Source: a virus. Taken from it: a stretch of 25,309 nt of DNA. Both the position numbers and the translations under genes were made by a program. The first letter of the stretch is position 1, and each line of letters opens with the position of its first letter. The stretch is from positions 1-25,309 of IMG/VR virus record IMGVR_UViG_3300009152_000189. The stretch is one strand, 5' to 3'. The notes beneath the pieces are model-generated. The model had not been told where the DNA came from. It ran no database searches and was given only the letters and a program-made list of their open reading frames with translations. This document shows, one piece after another, positions 23,899 through 25,309 of the stretch.

Positions 23899-24278
23899 TG
23901 GCAAGACTAGACATCTGGCTGAGCGACAAGAAGACGCCAGTCAACAAGGTATCCAAGAACGGTAACAACTATCTCGAAGTGTACGGCACCATGCAGACGG
24001 CAGCGTACGAGGAGTGGGCAGACAGCGACCGCGCTAATGCCGCACCTGATCGGTACGCTTACGTGACGCTGCGGTTCTTTGACTCTGAGGCAGAGGATCA
24101 TGTCGGCAAGGTGTACGAGTGGGCTGTCTCGCAGGAGAAGGACCCGCGTCCGAACGTGCACGTAGTAGGCAAGCTCAACGAGGACCGCGAGTACAATGGC
24201 AAGATGTACTACACCATGCTGGTTTCTGACATCTCACCGTTGCGCTATGGTCCACTACGGGGCAAGAAGAATGCGTAG
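23898..24278 (+). CDS. Putative single-strand DNA-binding OB-fold protein
   Basis: The 126-residue product starts at an ATG overlapping the ERF stop (TGATG). It has beta-strand-like segments with alternating apolar residues (YLEVYGTM, YAYVTLRFF, VHVVGKLN and KMYYTMLVSDI), with a GKL.....Y.G......V. pattern like the middle of SSB proteins. Position between the annealase and a resolvase-like gene fits an SSB. It lacks the usual acidic C-terminal tip and ends GKKNA. I call this an inference. A small replication or recombination accessory protein is the alternative. Confidence 0.55.
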   Translation: MARLDIWLSDKKTPVNKVSKNGNNYLEVYGTMQTAAYEEWADSDRANAAPDRYAYVTLRFFDSEAEDHVGKVYEWAVSQEKDPRPNVHVVGKLNEDREYNGKMYYTMLVSDISPLRYGPLRGKKNA

Positions 24279-24627
24279 GCGAGAGCTTTCCATGAAGATC
24301 GTAGACAGCATCGAGGCGTGGAAGGCTGACGGCTTTGACGACTGCATCGTCGGAGTTGGCCAGCAGTTCACCGAAGGTGGCCAGGTCTTCATCTTCATCT
24401 ACAGCAAGAAGGCGATCATCGAGAGTATCGCCAATGACATCGTCGAAGAGATTGGCAACCGCGTCAACACGTCGGATGAGGAGCGAGCTGTGCTTGCTGG
24501 GTCAGCCTACGATGACGCAGTTGAGTTTTTCGACTACAACATCGCCGGTGCGTACATCGGGCGTGGCATGCCTGTGTTCTTGGAGGACACGTACGACAAC
24601 ATGGTGAGGGAGGTCCTAGGTGAGTGA
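24271..24627 (+). CDS. Hypothetical acidic protein (118 aa; 111 aa from a later ATG)
   Basis: The ATG at 24271 overlaps the previous stop by 8 bases. A second in-frame ATG at 24292 begins MKIVDSIEAWKADGFDD and may be the true start. The protein has IVGVGQQFTEGGQVFIFIYS and KKAIIESIANDIVEEIGNR, then DEERAVLAGSAYDDAVEFFD and an acidic end. It looks folded, with alternating strands and helices, but I recognise no family. Translational coupling to the OB-fold candidate and the resolvase-like gene suggests a role in DNA metabolism. Confidence is for a real gene, not a function. Confidence 0.7.
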   Translation: MRRRELSMKIVDSIEAWKADGFDDCIVGVGQQFTEGGQVFIFIYSKKAIIESIANDIVEEIGNRVNTSDEERAVLAGSAYDDAVEFFDYNIAGAYIGRGMPVFLEDTYDNMVREVLGE

Positions 24628-24967
24628 TGCCTCACGTAGGGGTAGACTCAACCGCTCGAGGGGTAATGCCTTCGAGCGGGAGGTCGCTAAGAAGTTTGGC
24701 GGCAAGCGAGTCGGACAGTACGGTGGACCGGAAGACGTAGCGGCAGGACAGTTCAACATCCAGGCCAAGTGTGGCCAGATGTTCAGCGAGAAGTACTGGC
24801 GCTGGTTGCAGGCGGTGCCACGCAAGGCGGACCAGACTCCGCTCCTCGTAGTCGGTGATGCTCCTGGGTCAGGGGCTAAGCGGAGGGTAGTAGTTATCAT
24901 CGAGGAGACCGACTTCCTCGATCTGATTGGAGGCGACGATGCAGAGACCACGGAAGAAACTGAATAG
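24620..24967 (+). CDS. Holliday-junction resolvase-like PD-(D/E)XK nuclease
   Basis: The GTG start overlaps the previous stop by 8 bases. The 115-residue protein has the motif order of Hjc-type resolvases: RGNAFEREVAKKFG (E19 and E21), GGPEDV (D39) and QAK (Q48, K50), followed by a strand ending PLLVVGD and RRVVVIIEE. The second acidic position of the core is Gln instead of Glu, a known variation in the superfamily. The expected role is cutting branched DNA before packaging or during recombination. It lies in the recombination module, 3' of ERF. The tail (DDAETTEETE) is acidic. Confidence 0.7.
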   Translation: MSDASRRGRLNRSRGNAFEREVAKKFGGKRVGQYGGPEDVAAGQFNIQAKCGQMFSEKYWRWLQAVPRKADQTPLLVVGDAPGSGAKRRVVVIIEETDFLDLIGGDDAETTEETE

Positions 24968-25112
24968 CTTTGACCTGGCAGTGTCCTGGGCAAAGATCTT
25001 TGAGCTTATTCGCAACCGGCTCAAGGAGTTGGAGGTACCAGATGCCGACAACATCGCAGCGGCTGCGGCAAACATTCTAGCTAAGGAGGGCGCCAATGGC
25101 GACAACACCTGA
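24939..25112 (+). CDS. Small hypothetical protein (57 aa)
   Basis: I chose the ATG at 24939 over the TTG at 24927 because GGAGG (24929-24933) sits 5 bases upstream. The gene overlaps the nuclease end by 29 bases. The product MQRPRKKLNSFDLAVSWAKI then FELIRNRLKELEVPDADN is a basic start with an amphipathic helix, followed by an Ala-rich helix (IAAAAANILAKEG). No family is recognised. Confidence 0.55.
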   Translation: MQRPRKKLNSFDLAVSWAKIFELIRNRLKELEVPDADNIAAAAANILAKEGANGDNT

Positions 25113-25293
25113 TGAGAAACAAGAAAACGATAACGGATATCAGAAGGTACTACGAGCGGCGAAAGCGGCAGTCCATGGAGTTGGGGAAAGAAGCCTACTC
25201 ATTGCGGCAGCAGCGGGACTTGCAGTCGGACTTGATCACCCTGCGCAAGCAGCAAGCCTTGCAATCCTCATCTATGTCGTCACCAAGCGGTAG
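25096..25293 (+). CDS. Small membrane protein (65 aa), unknown
   Basis: The ATG follows AAGGAGGGCGCC and overlaps the previous gene by 17 bases. Residues 1-31 are polar (MATTPDEKQENDNGYQKVL then RAAKAAVHGVGER). Residues 33-62 are apolar (SLLIAAAAGLAVGLDHP, AASLAILIYVV), probably one or two short membrane segments. A VTKR end follows. Position in the recombination block makes a holin role uncertain; I do not recognise it. Confidence 0.6.
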   Translation: MATTPDEKQENDNGYQKVLRAAKAAVHGVGERSLLIAAAAGLAVGLDHPAQAASLAILIYVVTKR

Positions 25294-25299
25294 GGTACC

Positions 25300-25304
25300 G
25301 GAGG
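25300..25304 (+). promoter_or_regulatory. Ribosome binding site for a gene outside the window
   Basis: GGAGG followed by CATTC lies after the last stop (25291-25293) and ends 5 bases before the window edge. A start codon at the expected distance would lie just outside, so the same-strand transcript continues. Confidence 0.5.
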
Positions 25305-25309
25305 CATTC

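Noticed and set aside
24196-24270. Upstream extension of the 118-residue protein to a start at 24196
   Set aside because: The extension lies wholly inside the OB-fold candidate gene and adds unrelated Cys/Arg-rich text. ATG 24271 or 24292 fits the spacing of the other genes.

Overview
The window is part of the genome of a tailed double-stranded DNA phage (Caudoviricetes). Every gene I can support is on the + strand. Genes are packed almost edge to edge, mostly with overlapping stop/start codons (ATGA, TAATG, or 8-base overlaps). Only two gaps exceed 50 bases: 17014-17073 and 22585-22664. I see no tRNA, CRISPR array, insertion sequence, integrase or other sign of lysogeny. The host cannot be read from the sequence. 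An r1t-type holin-like protein and a ReqiPepy6 Gp37-like tail protein would suit a phage of Gram-positive bacteria, perhaps Actinobacteria, but this is inference.

Layout. (1) 1-1421: the 3' end of a tail-fibre gene, a 53-residue protein and a Cys/His-containing HTH-like protein that may be the terminase small subunit. (2) 1405-3177: a holin-like gene and a run of small, strongly basic proteins. (3) 3174-17709: the packaging and head module, made of large terminase, portal, a 931-residue protein of unknown role, a 1867-residue probable virion protein, a scaffold-like coiled-coil protein, an N4-gp56-family major capsid protein and a head-tail adaptor. (4) 17709-20701: two tail-tip proteins, one Dit-like and one Gp37/Tal-like. 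No tail tube, tape measure or tail chaperone is present, so the particle may be short-tailed or the tail genes may lie elsewhere. (5) 20698-22584: a coiled-coil plus membrane-segment protein, an HTH-exonuclease fusion, a HAD-type phosphatase and a C39-like cysteine peptidase that may be the endolysin. (6) 22665-25293: the start of a recombination module with a Cas4/RecB-like iron-sulfur nuclease, an ERF single-strand annealing protein, a possible OB-fold protein, a resolvase-like PD-(D/E)XK nuclease and three small unknown proteins. The last of these runs almost to the window edge, followed by a ribosome binding site for a gene outside.

Regulation. The junction at 22585-22650 is the most informative non-coding site. 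A near-consensus sigma70 promoter (TTGACA, 17-base spacer, TAAGAT) contains a perfect 7+7 palindrome, and its -10 box lies in the left arm of a 14-bp intrinsic terminator. The layout should stop transcripts arriving from the structural/lysis side. Transcripts starting at this promoter would lack most of the left arm and escape. A second structured site, a UUCG-capped GC hairpin, follows the major capsid gene.

Taken together, the window holds a late structural block and the start of a separately promoted recombination block. The small basic proteins, the 931- and 1867-residue proteins and the gene set around the exonuclease are the least explained parts.
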